Source: Anodontia alba
Taxonomy: Eukaryota; Mollusca; Bivalvia; Lucinida; Lucinidae
DNA length: 64,000 nucleotides
Reading direction: 5' to 3'
Assembly: GCA_964016985.1 (NCBI GenBank)
Contig: OZ024826.1
Span: 58,480,235 to 58,544,234, forward strand
Below are positions 1 to 9,559 of the stretch, in pieces. Under the pieces are notes generated by a model. It was not told the DNA's origin and made no database searches. It saw only the letters and a program-made list of their open reading frames with translations. Position numbers and translations under genes: made by a program. Numbering within the stretch: the first letter of the stretch is position 1; each line of letters starts with the position of its first letter.

Positions 1-84
1 TCCCTGGTAAGTATCCCACAGAATCTACAACTTTTCAATAGAGAGTTGCATGTACAGAACATTTTATTTAAATGGCTTCAACAG
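1..84 (-). mobile_element. LINE 3' untranslated part, cut by window edge
   Basis: Sequence directly downstream of the LINE stop codon. It contains an AATAAA-like stretch on the minus strand at about 64-72. The 3' end and any target duplication lie outside the window. Confidence 0.5.
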
Positions 85-1992
85 TTAAAAGCGTTTTGTG
101 TCGCTTATATACTTTTGGACTTTTTCAAATATAAGAACATTTGTTGTGTATGGTAAAGAGGCATCTCCATATAGTAGAAGATTAAGCGATATTGTTTGAT
201 ACACTGATACAGCGTTAAAGAGTTCGTTTCTCTGTGCGGTGTAAAACGGACAACAAAGTAGATAATGGTGCGAATTTTCTACCTGTCCACAGCGGCAAAA
301 TGGAGATTCAGTTATATTTTTGGAGTAGAGATCGCTGTTTAAGCTGCTACATTTTGTTCGGAGACGTGTATGCAAGATCTGTGTTTTCCTGTTGCCTGTA
401 TAGAAATATTTTGGAATAGACGTTCTGTTGCGGTTTAAATAATTCTTGAAAGAAGTAACCGAACTGGAACGTTTTGCTTCATCGGACAAGTCGTTCCATT
501 TTCTTACCACAGATGGTAGAAAAGACTGAAAATATAGATTAGCTCTAGCGTGAATAGATTGTAGGTTATCTGCATTTTGAAGGCTGTATTGGGATAGATT
601 GTTTATTGACTGTGGTACTAAAGAAGAAAGATAAGACGGAGTTAAGTCATTATACATTTTGTAGAACATGACGAGTTTATGATTTTCCCGTCTCTTTTCT
701 AGTGTAACCCAGCCAGTTTCTTGGTACAGGGCATTGAGAGATACAAGTTTGGTTGTTCCAGTGGCAATTCGTGCGGCTTCGATTTGGATTTTCTCAATTT
801 CTTGTTTTTCAAATTGTGTGCAATTGTCCCATACTATATCCCCGTATTCAAGTAAGGGCCTTATAAAAGTTGTAAATATTATTTCTAGAGAACTCCTGTC
901 CAACTTAAACTTGAGTTTTCGCATAATATTAATCCTGTTCCATGCTTTTTTAGTTATGTAATCAATATGTTGGTGCCAAGTGCAGTCGTAGGACAGAACC
1001 AAGCCTAGGTGTTTATGAGATGACACTTCAGCTATTTGTACTTCTTGCATGAAGATGGGTGGGTGAACAGGCTTGTTTAGTTTACGAGATATCAGCATTG
1101 ATTCGGTTTTGATCGGATTGAAGTCAACTAACCAGTTGTTTGCCCAGATAGAAAATTTTGAAAGGTCTGAGTTAAGGCAAACAGCAGATGTAATAGGATT
1201 TTCAACAATAATGTAGAGGCTAGTATCGTCAGCGAACAGGCGAATGTTGGAGCCAATTTCAGCGACTATGTCATTAATGTAGATTAAGAAAAGTATTGGC
1301 CCGAGTATGTAGCCTTGCGGCACTCCAGCAAGAATATACGTCCTTTCTGACGCGACACCAGGAAGTATAACGCGTTGTTTTCTTTCAGCTAAATAATTTG
1401 TAAACCATTTGAGAAGTTCTCCCTGAACACCTGCTGCCTTAAGTTTGCGTAAAAGCCCTGCGTGCCATACACGATCAAATGCTTTCCTGATGTCGCAGAA
1501 GACAACTCTAACTTCTTTGCCCATGTCCAAGGCTTGACAGAATGTATTGTACAAGAAAGTGAGTTGGTTTACAGTGGAGTCTCCTTGTATGAACCCGGAC
1601 TGTAAAGATGATAGAACATTATTATCTCGAAGATGATTGTATAAGTGCTTGAATAAAAGCCTTTCAAATACTTTGTCTTCAGAGTTTAGCAAAGAGATGG
1701 GTCTGTAATTACTTACTAATGAGGGATCATCTTTTTTATGAATAGGGCATATGTTTGCTTCTTTCCATTGTCTAGGTACTTCACCTTGACTGAGTGATCG
1801 GTTAAAGAGGACACATAATGGAAAAGCTAGTTCTTTTGACAGTTCTTTAAGAATGCGATTACTTAATCCGTTTGAACCACTGTTTGCATTAAGTACAGTC
1901 ATTTCTGTAAGCCATGATAATAATAAAAACTTACCAGACACCCCTTTTACTGGAAATGGACCGTTCCAAGGTGTTAAGGTAGAAAAATCCAC
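85..1992 (-). CDS. LINE reverse transcriptase ORF, 5'-truncated, fused to MITE sequence
   Basis: Encodes the reverse transcriptase of a non-LTR retrotransposon (jockey/CR1-like), which copies element RNA at a nicked target. Visible in order over 635 residues: fingers motif YRPISLLN, QSGF...STVNQL, block A with CDIRKAFDRVWH, block B GVPQGYILGP, catalytic FADD (the YADD box) in LFADDTSLY, thumb motif HLGLVLSYD, and a C-terminal Cys/His cluster CRCGQVENSHHYLLCCPF. No endonuclease domain is present, so the copy is 5'-truncated. The first 38 or so codons (above about 1878) are not LINE: they match the right end of a family N MITE ending in TTAA at 2010, so the ATG is fortuitous. Block B has Tyr where Ser is usual. 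The frame is otherwise open, which suggests a fairly recent insertion. The 3' UTR runs past the left edge. Confidence 0.9.
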   Translation of the reverse strand: MDFSTLTPWNGPFPVKGVSGKFLLLSWLTEMTVLNANSGSNGLSNRILKELSKELAFPLCVLFNRSLSQGEVPRQWKEANICPIHKKDDPSLVSNYRPISLLNSEDKVFERLLFKHLYNHLRDNNVLSSLQSGFIQGDSTVNQLTFLYNTFCQALDMGKEVRVVFCDIRKAFDRVWHAGLLRKLKAAGVQGELLKWFTNYLAERKQRVILPGVASERTYILAGVPQGYILGPILFLIYINDIVAEIGSNIRLFADDTSLYIIVENPITSAVCLNSDLSKFSIWANNWLVDFNPIKTESMLISRKLNKPVHPPIFMQEVQIAEVSSHKHLGLVLSYDCTWHQHIDYITKKAWNRINIMRKLKFKLDRSSLEIIFTTFIRPLLEYGDIVWDNCTQFEKQEIEKIQIEAARIATGTTKLVSLNALYQETGWVTLEKRRENHKLVMFYKMYNDLTPSYLSSLVPQSINNLSQYSLQNADNLQSIHARANLYFQSFLPSVVRKWNDLSDEAKRSSSVTSFKNYLNRNRTSIPKYFYTGNRKTQILHTRLRTKCSSLNSDLYSKNITESPFCRCGQVENSHHYLLCCPFYTAQRNELFNAVSVYQTISLNLLLYGDASLPYTTNVLIFEKVQKYISDTKRF

Positions 1993-2010
1993 TCAGCATA
2001 AATGGGTTAA
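1878..2010. mobile_element. Right part of a family N MITE interrupted by the LINE
   Basis: From CACTGTTTGC to AAATGGGTTAA this stretch lines up with the right ends of the two family N copies at 49.2-49.66 kb (shared CAGACACCCCTT, AAATGA-ACTGGTCCAA-like and GGCATAAATGGGTTAA segments). The left half is missing and should lie beyond the LINE 3' end, left of base 1. Confidence 0.65.
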
Positions 2011-2039
2011 ATGCAATGCAAAATTGTGGCAAACGACTT

Positions 2040-2150
2040 TCTAAGTATTGTTTGAAGAATTTTTTTCAGAGAAAATAAGACTAGGCAGACGATTCACATG
2101 AAATGTAAAGTCTTATTTTCTCTGAAAAAAAAAAAGAATAATATGAATGA
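2040..2150. repeat. Family J hairpin
   Basis: Inverted arms built on CAGAGAAAATAAGAC and GTCTTATTTTCTCTG around AGACGATTCACATG. The same hairpin occurs at about 4.6-4.77 kb and 11.87-12.07 kb. Bases 2151-2350 hold nothing else I recognise. Confidence 0.6.
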
Positions 2151-2352
2151 ATCAAAATGTAGTCTATTACAATTGTGATTAGCAGTTTAAGGACAAGTTA
2201 TCAAATGTAGTTAATAAACAGACAATTACTTTGAATTCATGAAATAGAAAATAATCCCTCTAGAAGAGATATCAGCATGCGATCTTGTGATGTTGCAATA
2301 AACACCACGCTACGTAACATGGCCATGTTATAATGTGAATGAAGCTTCTTAC

Positions 2353-2522
2353 CGCTGTCACATCGATATTTCGAAGGTTTAAAACTGAGAAGAAATCAAG
2401 TTTCGCATGACCGTAACTTCCGACTTTTACATAAACTTCCTCAAATTTACCAGCCGAGGGCAACTGTTTTGCCCCTTTCAAGAGAGCTCCTGTAGCGTGC
2501 ATACCTTTCACCATCGCTACAC
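2353..2522 (-). CDS. Secreted protein (gene 1), coding exon 2
   Basis: Internal exon of 170 nt: 2 bases finishing a Gly codon plus 56 codons, from VAMVKGMHATGALLKG to LNLRNIDVTA. The acceptor is ATTATAG just above 2522 and the donor is GTAAGA at 2352-2347. It joins exon 8422-8524 in phase (G + GT). The body is basic and contains AKQLPSAGKFEEVYVKVG and a hydrophobic stretch LDFFSVLNL. I do not recognise the family. It ends in phase 0 and no further exon is seen to the left, where a LINE begins, so the gene must continue beyond base 1. An ATG in the (ATT)n tract would extend the open frame upstream, but that extension is just polyisoleucine from a microsatellite. Confidence 0.65.
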
Positions 2523-2523
2523 C

Positions 2524-2571
2524 TATAATGATAATAATAATAATAATAATAATAATGATAATAATAATAAT
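2524..2571. repeat. (AAT)n microsatellite at a splice acceptor
   Basis: Imperfect AAT/ATA array with two ATG interruptions. On the minus strand it forms the pyrimidine-rich (TTA)n sequence directly before the AG acceptor of the exon at 2353-2522. Confidence 0.85.
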
Positions 2572-3080
2572 GAGCCGCAACGTCAGAAAACGTGCCTTTG
2601 GACATGTGCGCCTGGCGAAGATTTACATTACGAAAACACGCCTATACGAATATATAGAGAATTTCACGTCCAAAACCTGAAAATTTTCGGATAAAGAAAA
2701 TTCTGATTTTTTTTGCACATTTCTGCTCAAAACATAGATTGTGGGTACTCGTTAGAACGCCTCGGCGAGGCAGTTCTAACGAGTACCCACGATCTATGTT
2801 TGTGAGCAGAAATAAGAAAAATAATGTATACCCATATAAACCCCAGTTTTACTATATAAAAGTGGGGTTTAAGGGGGTCAAAATTATATAGGTCTGTTTT
2901 CGTGATGGATCAGACTGCGTGACTTGCGCAATTTGGATAGCTGGCTGGATAGCCAATGATGCAAAGTTTCTTCATGCAAACGAAGAAGATCAAAACAGAC
3001 AGCGCAGATGCACAGGCTGATTTTAGTCTGTATTGGGCGCACATGTCAGAAGATACGTTTTCTCCCGTTGCAGATCAATA
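2572..3080. mobile_element. Family C MITE split by a family D MITE
   Basis: Left part 2572-2625 (GAGCCGCAACGTCAGAAAACG... GTGCGCCTGGCGAAG) and right part about 2906-3080 (ATCAGACTGCG ... GGGCGCACATGTCAGAAG...CCCGTTGCAG) match the two halves of full family C copies such as 45.35-45.59 kb. A family D copy sits between them. Confidence 0.75.
2626..2905. mobile_element. Family D MITE, copy 1 (nested in C)
   Basis: Ends CATTACGAAAACACGCCTAT and GTTTTCGTGATG. The central hairpin has arms GTGGGTACTCGTTAGAACGCC / GTTCTAACGAGTACCCAC around 2740-2800, followed by the family's ACCCCAGTTTTACTATATAA block. Confidence 0.85.
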
Positions 3081-3096
3081 TAGGGATCAAACTTGG

Positions 3097-3215
3097 TTTT
3101 TCATGCATTAACATTCGCCAGGTCCCGTGGGAGGTGTTGAAAACCGAGGCCGAAGGCCGCGGTTTTCAACACCTCCCAAGGGACCTGGCCAATGTTAATG
3201 CATTGAAAAAACATG
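3097..3215. repeat. Long near-perfect palindrome
   Basis: Arms CATGCATTAACATTCGCCAG and its complement are followed inward by GGTCCCGTGGGAGGTGTTGA and GAAAACCGAGGCC, meeting at about 3155. Predicted to fold into a roughly 55-bp hairpin. No other copy is seen in the window. Confidence 0.8.
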
Positions 3216-3219
3216 TTCG

Positions 3220-3520
3220 ATCGCTATTATTGCATAAAATCTGAAAACATTTGCTACATTTCGCGTTATTTCTTGCACTATTTTGTTTCGCCTTTTCACC
3301 GATGTCTCGCGAACGTAATTTCCACTGCCTATGCTCGTTATAGGGCCGGGCAGTACACATCTCGTAACGGCAGCAAATCTGTGGCCCCGGTACGATCATA
3401 TTGAAAGTTGCGTAGCCGTGCATTAACAGCGCGTGAATTGCCTTGTTAATACACGGCTTTTCGCCAGTTAATGCACGGCTGTTAATAACGTGCGACACTG
3501 CTTTTTATGCAATAATAGCT
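3220..3520. mobile_element. Short inverted-repeat element
   Basis: Bounded by CTATTATTGCATAAAA at 3224 and its inverse TTTTATGCAATAATAG near 3505-3520, with a smaller inner repeat around GCCGTGCATTAACAG. It has no coding capacity that I trust. Confidence 0.5.
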
Positions 3521-3533
3521 CAATAATAATACA

Positions 3534-3779
3534 GGGCCCAGTTGTTCAAAACTAACGGTGTCGTTAGTTAACGTATCGTTAAATCTTTGATCATCAAATA
3601 TGGAATATACCCTAATATTTTTACTGAAACAATGTGAGTAATTTTTGCATTTGCAAAAGCTACTCACATTTTTTTTCAGCAAAAATACCTGTGAATTAGA
3701 TATTGTACTTACTAGGCCAGTTAACATTTTGACCACTAATGAGCTCGTTAAGCTAACGACGCTTTGAACAACTGGGCCC
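3534..3779. mobile_element. Family I MITE, copy 1
   Basis: Terminal inverted repeats GGGCCCAGTTGTTC and GAACAACTGGGCCC flank internal TCGTTAGTTAACG / TTAAGCTAACGA segments. A second copy in the opposite orientation lies at 47961-48188. Confidence 0.85.
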
Positions 3780-3864
3780 AGAAGTGCAGAAAGAGAAAAT
3801 TAACAGATTGCCTAGAGGAAAGCGAACTCGATCAGCTCTTAGAACAAAACGACGACTTTCCTTT

Positions 3865-4800
3865 CGACATCACTCGGAAAGATATCTTTCGCTTGGCGTT
3901 TTATTCAAAATCAAAACATTTTAGTCTGATTGACATATTTTATCAGAAACCATTTGTCTTTTCTGTTTTTGTGTTTTGTTCTTAAATATTTACCCTAAAA
4001 TTAAATTGACGGCAAAAGATTGGTCTGACCTATGCACTTTCTATAGTAAAGTTGTTTTTTTTTTTTTTTTTTTTTTTTGTTTGTTTGTTTTTTTTTTTTT
4101 TGTTTTCTTTTGTCTAAGAAAAATGTTTTACTTTTCGGTACTGAATTTAAATTATTGATGTTTCACAACAATATTGTGAAAATTTCAGAAAAATTGAACA
4201 AGCGGAACTTGTTGTAAATCTGTTTGCAAGTTACCTACCCATCACAAAAAAACATGCCTATATAATATTGACCCCCTTAAACCCCACTCTTATATAGTAT
4301 ATCTGGGGTTTACAGGGGTATGCATTATTTTTCTTATTTCTGCTCAAAGCATAGATTGTGGGTACTCGTTAGAACCGCCTCGCCGAGGCGGTTCTAACGA
4401 ATACCCACAATCTATGTTTTGAGCAGAAATATGAAAAAATATCAGAGATTTTATCTAAAAATTTTCTGTTTCTGGAGGTGGAATTTTCTGTATATTTGAA
4501 TAGGCATGTTTTCGTAATGCTACAGATTTCTGCATAAATTTCATTGATTTTCACTATGGGGAAATGTAAAAATAGTTTCTGTTTTTTTTTACCCTTAAAG
4601 CGCCAAGCAAAATTTGTAGCAGACGACATTCTAATTTTTTTTCAGAGAAAACAAGTTTTGACATTTCATATGAATCGTCTGTTTGCAGACGCATCACATG
4701 AGCTGTCAAGACTTATTTTCTTTAAAAAATAAGAAAAAAATATTTCAGAATGTCGTCTGCGGTAGTTGTGAGATGTCGAAAGCACAGTAACACAATACCG
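3865..4800. mobile_element. Family S element interrupted by D and J
   Basis: The TTTCGACATCACTCGGAAAG start, the TTGGTCTGACCTATGCA block, the ACAAGCGGAACTTGTTG block and the ATGTCGAAAGCACAG end are shared with S copies near 9.6-10.3, 26.5-27.1 and 47.25-47.81 kb. A poly-T run lies at 4053-4100. A family D copy (4240-4519) and a family J hairpin (about 4596-4770) are inserted in it. Confidence 0.7.
4240..4519. mobile_element. Family D MITE, copy 2
   Basis: Ends CATCACAAAAAAACATGCC and GTTTTCGTAATG, with the central hairpin GTTAGAACCGCCTCG/CGAGGCGGTTCTAAC near 4380. It splits the surrounding family S element. Confidence 0.85.
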
Positions 4801-4974
4801 TGCAGTCAATTTAGTTATTCCAAAGTTAGGAGGTGTATAGTAAAGCGTAACGTTATTTGAATAATTAGGACTACTCGTATTACCGAATAGTCACTTACCT
4901 ACGGCACCTATAAAAACTACCGGTCGAATCCCCCGCTGCAGCCTCTGTGCACCAAAAACACCTGAAAGACAAAG

Positions 4975-5245
4975 GTAACACCAGAATTTTTGCCCTACTC
5001 TGTCTTCGACAACGACAACACAAGAATCTTTGTCCTACTCTGCTTTCAAAAACGATCACATCAGAATCTTTGTCCTACTCTGCCTTCGACAACGATCCCA
5101 GCAAACACACAACGTGGTTACAACATCGTTACAACGTCGCTGCAATGTCACGACGTTTCAGAGACGCTGTAACGACGTTGATGCGACGTTGTGAGTTTGC
5201 TGGGATAACACCAGTATCTTTGCCCTACTCTGCTTTCTACATCAG
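4975..5245. repeat. 40-bp minisatellite, about four units, split by an H element
   Basis: Units start near 4979, 5019, 5058 and, after the insertion, 5208. Each carries CAGAATCTTTGTCCTACTCT or a close variant, then CTTCGACAACGA. Confidence 0.8.
5096..5205. mobile_element. Family H palindromic MITE, copy 1
   Basis: Terminal repeats TCCCAGCAAACACACAACGT and ACGTTGTGAGTTTGCTGGGA enclose ACGTC/GACGT-rich arms. It is inserted inside a minisatellite unit. Confidence 0.8.
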
Positions 5246-5324
5246 TTGGAAAGACTTTTTACGCTTAGCGTTTTATTCTAAAAGTAAAAAAAAAATATTT
5301 GCAATAGACAATATCTTTTCAGGA

Positions 5325-5421
5325 ACAGTTTATACAACGTCGCTTCAACGTCGATGCAACGAAATGACGTTGCATCGATATTGGTGGAACGTTGTATAAA
5401 CGTCAAGTGCCTGCTGGGATT
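5325..5421. mobile_element. Family H MITE, copy 2 (left end decayed)
   Basis: ACAACGTCGCTTCAACGTCG faces GGTGGAACGTTGTATAAACG, followed by GTGCCTGCTGGGA, which is the H right end. Confidence 0.65.
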
Positions 5422-5554
5422 TGTCATTTCTTTTGCTGTGCTTTTCTTTCAAATGTTTACCGTACCAATTAATGTTACGGTTAGAGATGGGTCTGACTTA
5501 TACAATATCTATACTGTATTACTATTTAGAGAATTTGTATTAGAAAAAAAAAAT

Positions 5555-5810
5555 CATTACGAAAACACGCCTATTCAAATATATTGAAAATTTTACAACT
5601 AAAAGAGGAAAATTTGATATTTTTCATATTTCTTCTCAAAACATGGATTGTGATGCTCGTTAGAACCGCCTCGGCGAGGCGGTTCTAACGAGTACCCACA
5701 ATCTTTGTTTTTAGCAAAATAAGACAAGTAATGTATACTCCTGTAAATCCCAGTCGTACTGTATAAAAGTGGGGTTTAAGGGGGGTCAAACTTGTATAAG
5801 TATGTTTTTG
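5555..5810. mobile_element. Family D MITE, copy 3
   Basis: Starts CATTACGAAAACACGCCTAT. The central hairpin TCGTTAGAACCGCCTCG / CGAGGCGGTTCTAACGA is near 5670. The right end has decayed to TATGTTTTTGTACTG. Flanked by poly-A at 5888 and poly-T at about 5977. Confidence 0.8.
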
Positions 5811-5974
5811 TACTGTATTGTTTGCTTTTCTACATTTATTTTTTATTAATGACGTTCCATAACAATAATGTGAAAATTGAAGAAATTAAAAAAAAAAAAA
5901 AAAAAAGTCGACTTTGTTGAAAACATGCCCCCGAAAGTACCTATCCTGTGTGTATTTTTACATAATTGCAGGCA

Positions 5975-6009
<35 letters not shown>

Positions 6010-6132
6010 GGACAATTATTATATTGGATTATTGTTAAATCAATGAATAAAATTATATAGACTTTGGCATATGAATAATCAGTTTCGACAAAGGGTTTTA
6101 CGTTGAAACATTTTCAAAAGTTTACAAATCTA

Positions 6133-6380
6133 CTTCTTAACCGTTAAACTGCCTGACACAACAATTGTCGTCTGCTTTGTCATCTGCTTGTGATTTTAAA
6201 AGTCATTTTTGCAAACAGTGTGGACCCAGATCAGACTGCTCCTGAGCAGTCTGATCTGGGTCCACACTGTTTGCCTGTATGCAAAAAAATAGATTTGAAA
6301 AGTTTGCAAGAATATTCAGCAGACGACATAAACACACGACATTTTCAGATGCAGATTTTCTTTACGTTTTAAGGGTTAAG
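6133..6380. mobile_element. MITE with a perfect GCAAACAGTG hairpin core
   Basis: Outer ends CTTAACCGTTAAACTGCC and TTTTAAGGGTTAAG enclose a perfect inverted repeat at about 6212-6276: GCAAACAGTGTGGACCCAGA and its complement around a CTGAGCAG centre. The core matches families A, B and N although the ends differ. Confidence 0.75.
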
Positions 6381-7149
6381 AATAAAACACTAAAACAGAG
6401 ACTTTTTGAAATGCGTCCGAAAGGAGAGTACGTTCGTAGTTAAAATCCTATGTAAACAAGTAAAGCGTTGAACATTTAGCTAGGAAATGCTTAGGGAAAG
6501 TGCGTTAAACAGCAATCGTCCCAAAAGTCATTACCAATACATGACAAGGCTTAAATTGAGTCCGAAGTCAACATGCCAAAATCGTATTTCGGAAAATCAT
6601 AAAGTCGATATACGAGTACATATAGACAAAATTAGGAATGTTCAGAAAGACCAACAAAATAAATGGGGTGTGATCAGGTGTCCATGGAAAGTAATCGTTA
6701 TCTGGTACATGCAAGCATGCTTCGCCTACTGCAGCCTGAACAGATATATACGAAAATTCGGGATTAGTAATGTCCAAGGTTTACAAGGTCTGTTTTTGGT
6801 TTGGCTGTGGCAAAAAGCATAAGACATAAGTGTGGAAACAGCCACAGTGTAGGGATTGACAAGGTCTTGATGCCTCCCGTAGAGCTTCTTAGGTGTTGGC
6901 ACCAGTTTGGTTCTTTGATATCCCCGAGTCAACAGTCTTGTAGTGAGCAGTTATAAACAGATTTGTAGTCAGTCTTAAACAAATTGTATTGCAATAGAAT
7001 ATAACGACTGGAAACCCGGTGTTTACAACATTACATGGTTTTCTCTCCCAGAGACCTCAGATTTTGCAAAAGGTACAATGACAAATGCAAAATAATCAAG
7101 TAAAGAGGAAAGAAAGGGAAAATAAACGCAGTTAAGAGTTTTAATTTGC
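6381..7149. other. No recognised feature
   Basis: Open frames here are short, overlap on both strands and lack splice or codon support. I see no gene or repeat. Confidence 0.5.
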
Positions 7150-7466
7150 TACACTGTAAAACAATATTGTAGACTTTACGTAAAATACTGGCAATAGGCT
7201 GCCAGAAACTTTTACGGGCGCCTGTAGAACTTTTGCAGGAATTACATTGTAGATTGGGTAAGGATGGGTAAGCTTAAGATACAGTGCGGTAGCTCTAATT
7301 CCTGCTAACGATATGTCCTACGTTACCTACTTTGCCCTACTCTGCCCTGCCATGCGCGATTATTCCCGTAAATAATCTACAGGCGCCCGTACAATTTACG
7401 GTAAATGCGCCGGCAGCCAGTTGCAAATATTTTGCTGTAAAATATACAAGATGTTTTTACTGTGTA
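7150..7466. mobile_element. Family T inverted-repeat element
   Basis: Ends TACACTGTAAAA and TTTTACTGTGTA. Inner arms GGGCGCCTGTAGAAC and GTTTACGG-like CTACAGGCGCCCGTAC face each other around 7215 and 7380. Single copy here. Confidence 0.6.
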
Positions 7467-7735
7467 CGGCGCTAAGCTGCGATATCATCTCTGACTTTAG
7501 AGATACTGGATGTATTCGGTAGAATTACCTCCGTTTATACAAAGAGGACAACCTTTTTGCCTTCTGTTTGCTTTTTTGCACCGCCCACTAAACGCTCTGA
7601 CATGACGATGCTTTAGACATACACAGGAAATCAAAACTAATAGAGAATATGAGGATCCATCCTTTGGAAAAGCAATGCAAATTAAAACAACTCAAACCAA
7701 GCCCCTTCCGCAATGAGGGCTACTCTAAAAGAAAA

Positions 7736-7738
7736 AAA

Positions 7739-7781
<43 letters not shown>

Positions 7782-7830
7782 ACACACACAAAAAACAACA
7801 ACAACAAAAAAAAACAAACAAACATTACTT
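7736..7830. repeat. Poly-A / (CA)n / (CAA)n low-complexity tract
   Basis: A long A run, then CACACACA and CAACAACAAC. Lysine/threonine-rich frames across it are artefacts. Confidence 0.9.
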
Positions 7831-8027
7831 CGCTTCGGAGCAGATATTTCCTCTCAGACATATCAACAAGGAGGCAAAAAGAGTTACCACTTCACAGAAG
7901 GGTATCCATTTCTCTTCAGTGCGAACACACAAGCGTAGTGCTCACTACGCACATTACGCAAGTGCGTAACATGCGTACGAAAAATATTTACAATAAAGGG
8001 ACATGAACATAAAACATCAGCTTCTTT

Positions 8028-8103
8028 AAGATAAGGGCTGCTCTTAAAGGAAAGAATTTGCTCCCTCTGGGAGCAAATTCTTTCCTTTAAGAGTAGCCCC
8101 CAT
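8028..8103. repeat. Family E hairpin
   Basis: Inverted arms GGCTGCTCTTAAAGGAAAGA and TCTTTCCTTTAAGAGTAGCC meet at CTCCCTCTGGGAG. Decayed copies are near 16.5, 22.0, 22.9, 36.0, 51.05, 52.1, 59.88 and 63.56 kb. The stretch 8104-8420 has no further feature. Confidence 0.8.
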
Positions 8104-8421
8104 TTTTGAGACAATTCTAGACATATTTTGTCAAGATTTTCCTGGATATGCGTAAAAATAATTCCGTTCTGGCTACGCCACTGCGAACACAGCTTATCAA
8201 TCTTGTTAATATGAATGAATATACTTGGTACTTTTTCCGTCATTGTTCTACAAGGGAGATAACTCTTTGTACTTCTTGTTTGCTATCCTACAACCTAAAC
8301 CCCTTCAGAAAAGGGTCTACTCTATAGTATAGTTTATATTTTCTGGTCCTTGTGATCTGTTTATGTCATTGAATATTACACAATGTTTTCCATTAATGTA
8401 GTTTGAACCAATTTCGCTTAC

Positions 8422-8524
8422 CTGTGAGGTCACTTCCGCCGTCCGTTTGCTGAAGGTCAGTGTATGGTGGCATTAGAGCAGGCAGGGGTACCAAAAGGAC
8501 AGAGAAGATAATTAAGCGATGCAT
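8422..8524 (-). CDS. Secreted protein (gene 1), first coding exon with signal peptide
   Basis: The ATG is at 8524-8522. The exon has 34 codons plus one base and ends at a consensus donor (ACAG|GTAAGCG, donor at 8421). The N-terminus MHRLIIFSVLLVPLPALM is a typical secretory signal peptide, with cleavage plausible near ALM-PP. The next residues are PPYTDLQQTDGGSDLT. A TTTCAG acceptor just above 8532 places 8 nt of 5' UTR in this exon, so an upstream noncoding exon is likely. The split Gly codon joins exactly to the exon at 2353-2522. The mature product is unknown; no cysteines are seen in the part recovered. Confidence 0.7.
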
Positions 8525-8532
8525 CCTGAGCC
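8525..8532 (-). other. 5' UTR part of gene 1 exon
   Basis: Eight bases between the AG acceptor (8534-8533) and the start codon. Confidence 0.45.
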
Positions 8533-8775
8533 CTGAAACATTTCAGCTGGGTTGTTTCACTTTTAAAAACTATCTATGTTTTACATATTTTATTACAATA
8601 TACAGCAGCTATCAATATTGAATTTTAACATATATAACAATAACATGGGAACGTATATATATACATATATGGTTTATTCCGTAAGTACCTTGCTTGTGGG
8701 AACATTATATACTGGGATATTAGAACCTTAATGGTCTAGTGATCACAGAAATGGTTCCAGATGCCAGGGCGTCGG

Positions 8776-8776
<1 letters not shown>

Positions 8777-8870
<94 letters not shown>

Positions 8871-8872
8871 GG
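8777..8872. repeat. (TA)n microsatellite
   Basis: Nearly pure TA array of about 95 bp with one G interruption near its right end. Confidence 0.95.
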
Positions 8873-8934
8873 CATATAATCAGGGTCTACACTTTTTGCC
8901 ACTCATCCTGCAAGAACGGGTAGTGAAATGAACT

Positions 8935-9310
8935 ATATGTCTATGTAGAAACTTAATAAAACTGAGTCACCGATTTTCATTCTTTTGTGGGTTCTTTATT
9001 TCCAAAGGCAATTTGTTAGTTTATTTTATTTTATTTCACTGCAGCTAGTGTTAAGTGCCGTGTGGTGGCCGTGAAACGTCTCCCAGTTCTTCTCTATAGT
9101 GCAGATTATATTTTTATATCCTTTGGAATCATCCGGCTCATTCTGGTTATTTTGAAAATCGAATACCGTTTAAGCCGGTGCTAGGGAGCGTTTACAAGCT
9201 CGCAAACTACACAACTGTATATGAAGAGACTTAATAAAACCGAGTCTCCGATTTTCGTTTTTTTTTTTCGTGTTCATTGTTTCCAAAGGCTACCTTTTAG
9301 CGTTTTATTG
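8935..9310. repeat. Family F dispersed repeat, partial dimer
   Basis: The segment CTTAATAAAACTGAGTC...TTTATTTCCAAAGGCAA occurs at about 8950 and again at about 9225, a period near 277 bp. Between them are ACTGCAGCTAGTGTTAAGTG and GTTTAAGCCGGTGCTAGGG, the landmarks of family F (also 18.65-19.0, 29.6-30.1, 41.13-41.67, 42.06-42.33, 44.1 and 63.4 kb). Confidence 0.75.
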
Positions 9311-9559
9311 ATCCAATTTAAAGACAAGTATGGTAATAAAGTAAGAAGTCCGTATACTTAGTGTAAATACGATATTCCAGCTAATTTACGGTACTTCATG
9401 AAACCTAAATCTTTATCAATATAAACTGATCTGTTACTTACCAGTTTCTAATGTTATCACTTTGCATAAGTCTGAGACATGAGTACACTAAATACAGTTA
9501 TACTGTATAATTTAAACGCACTATATGAAAATGTACAAGAGGGGACATACCGTATTTGA

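Noticed and set aside
2523..2580. Polyisoleucine start of the ORF at 2272-2580
   Set aside because: The (AAT)n array is intronic; the real exon begins after the AG at 2523-2524.
7649..8006. Two Lys/Thr/Asn-rich ORFs
   Set aside because: Frames through the poly-A and (CA)n tract.
8720..8902. Ile/Tyr-repeat ORF
   Set aside because: Translation of the (TA)n microsatellite.
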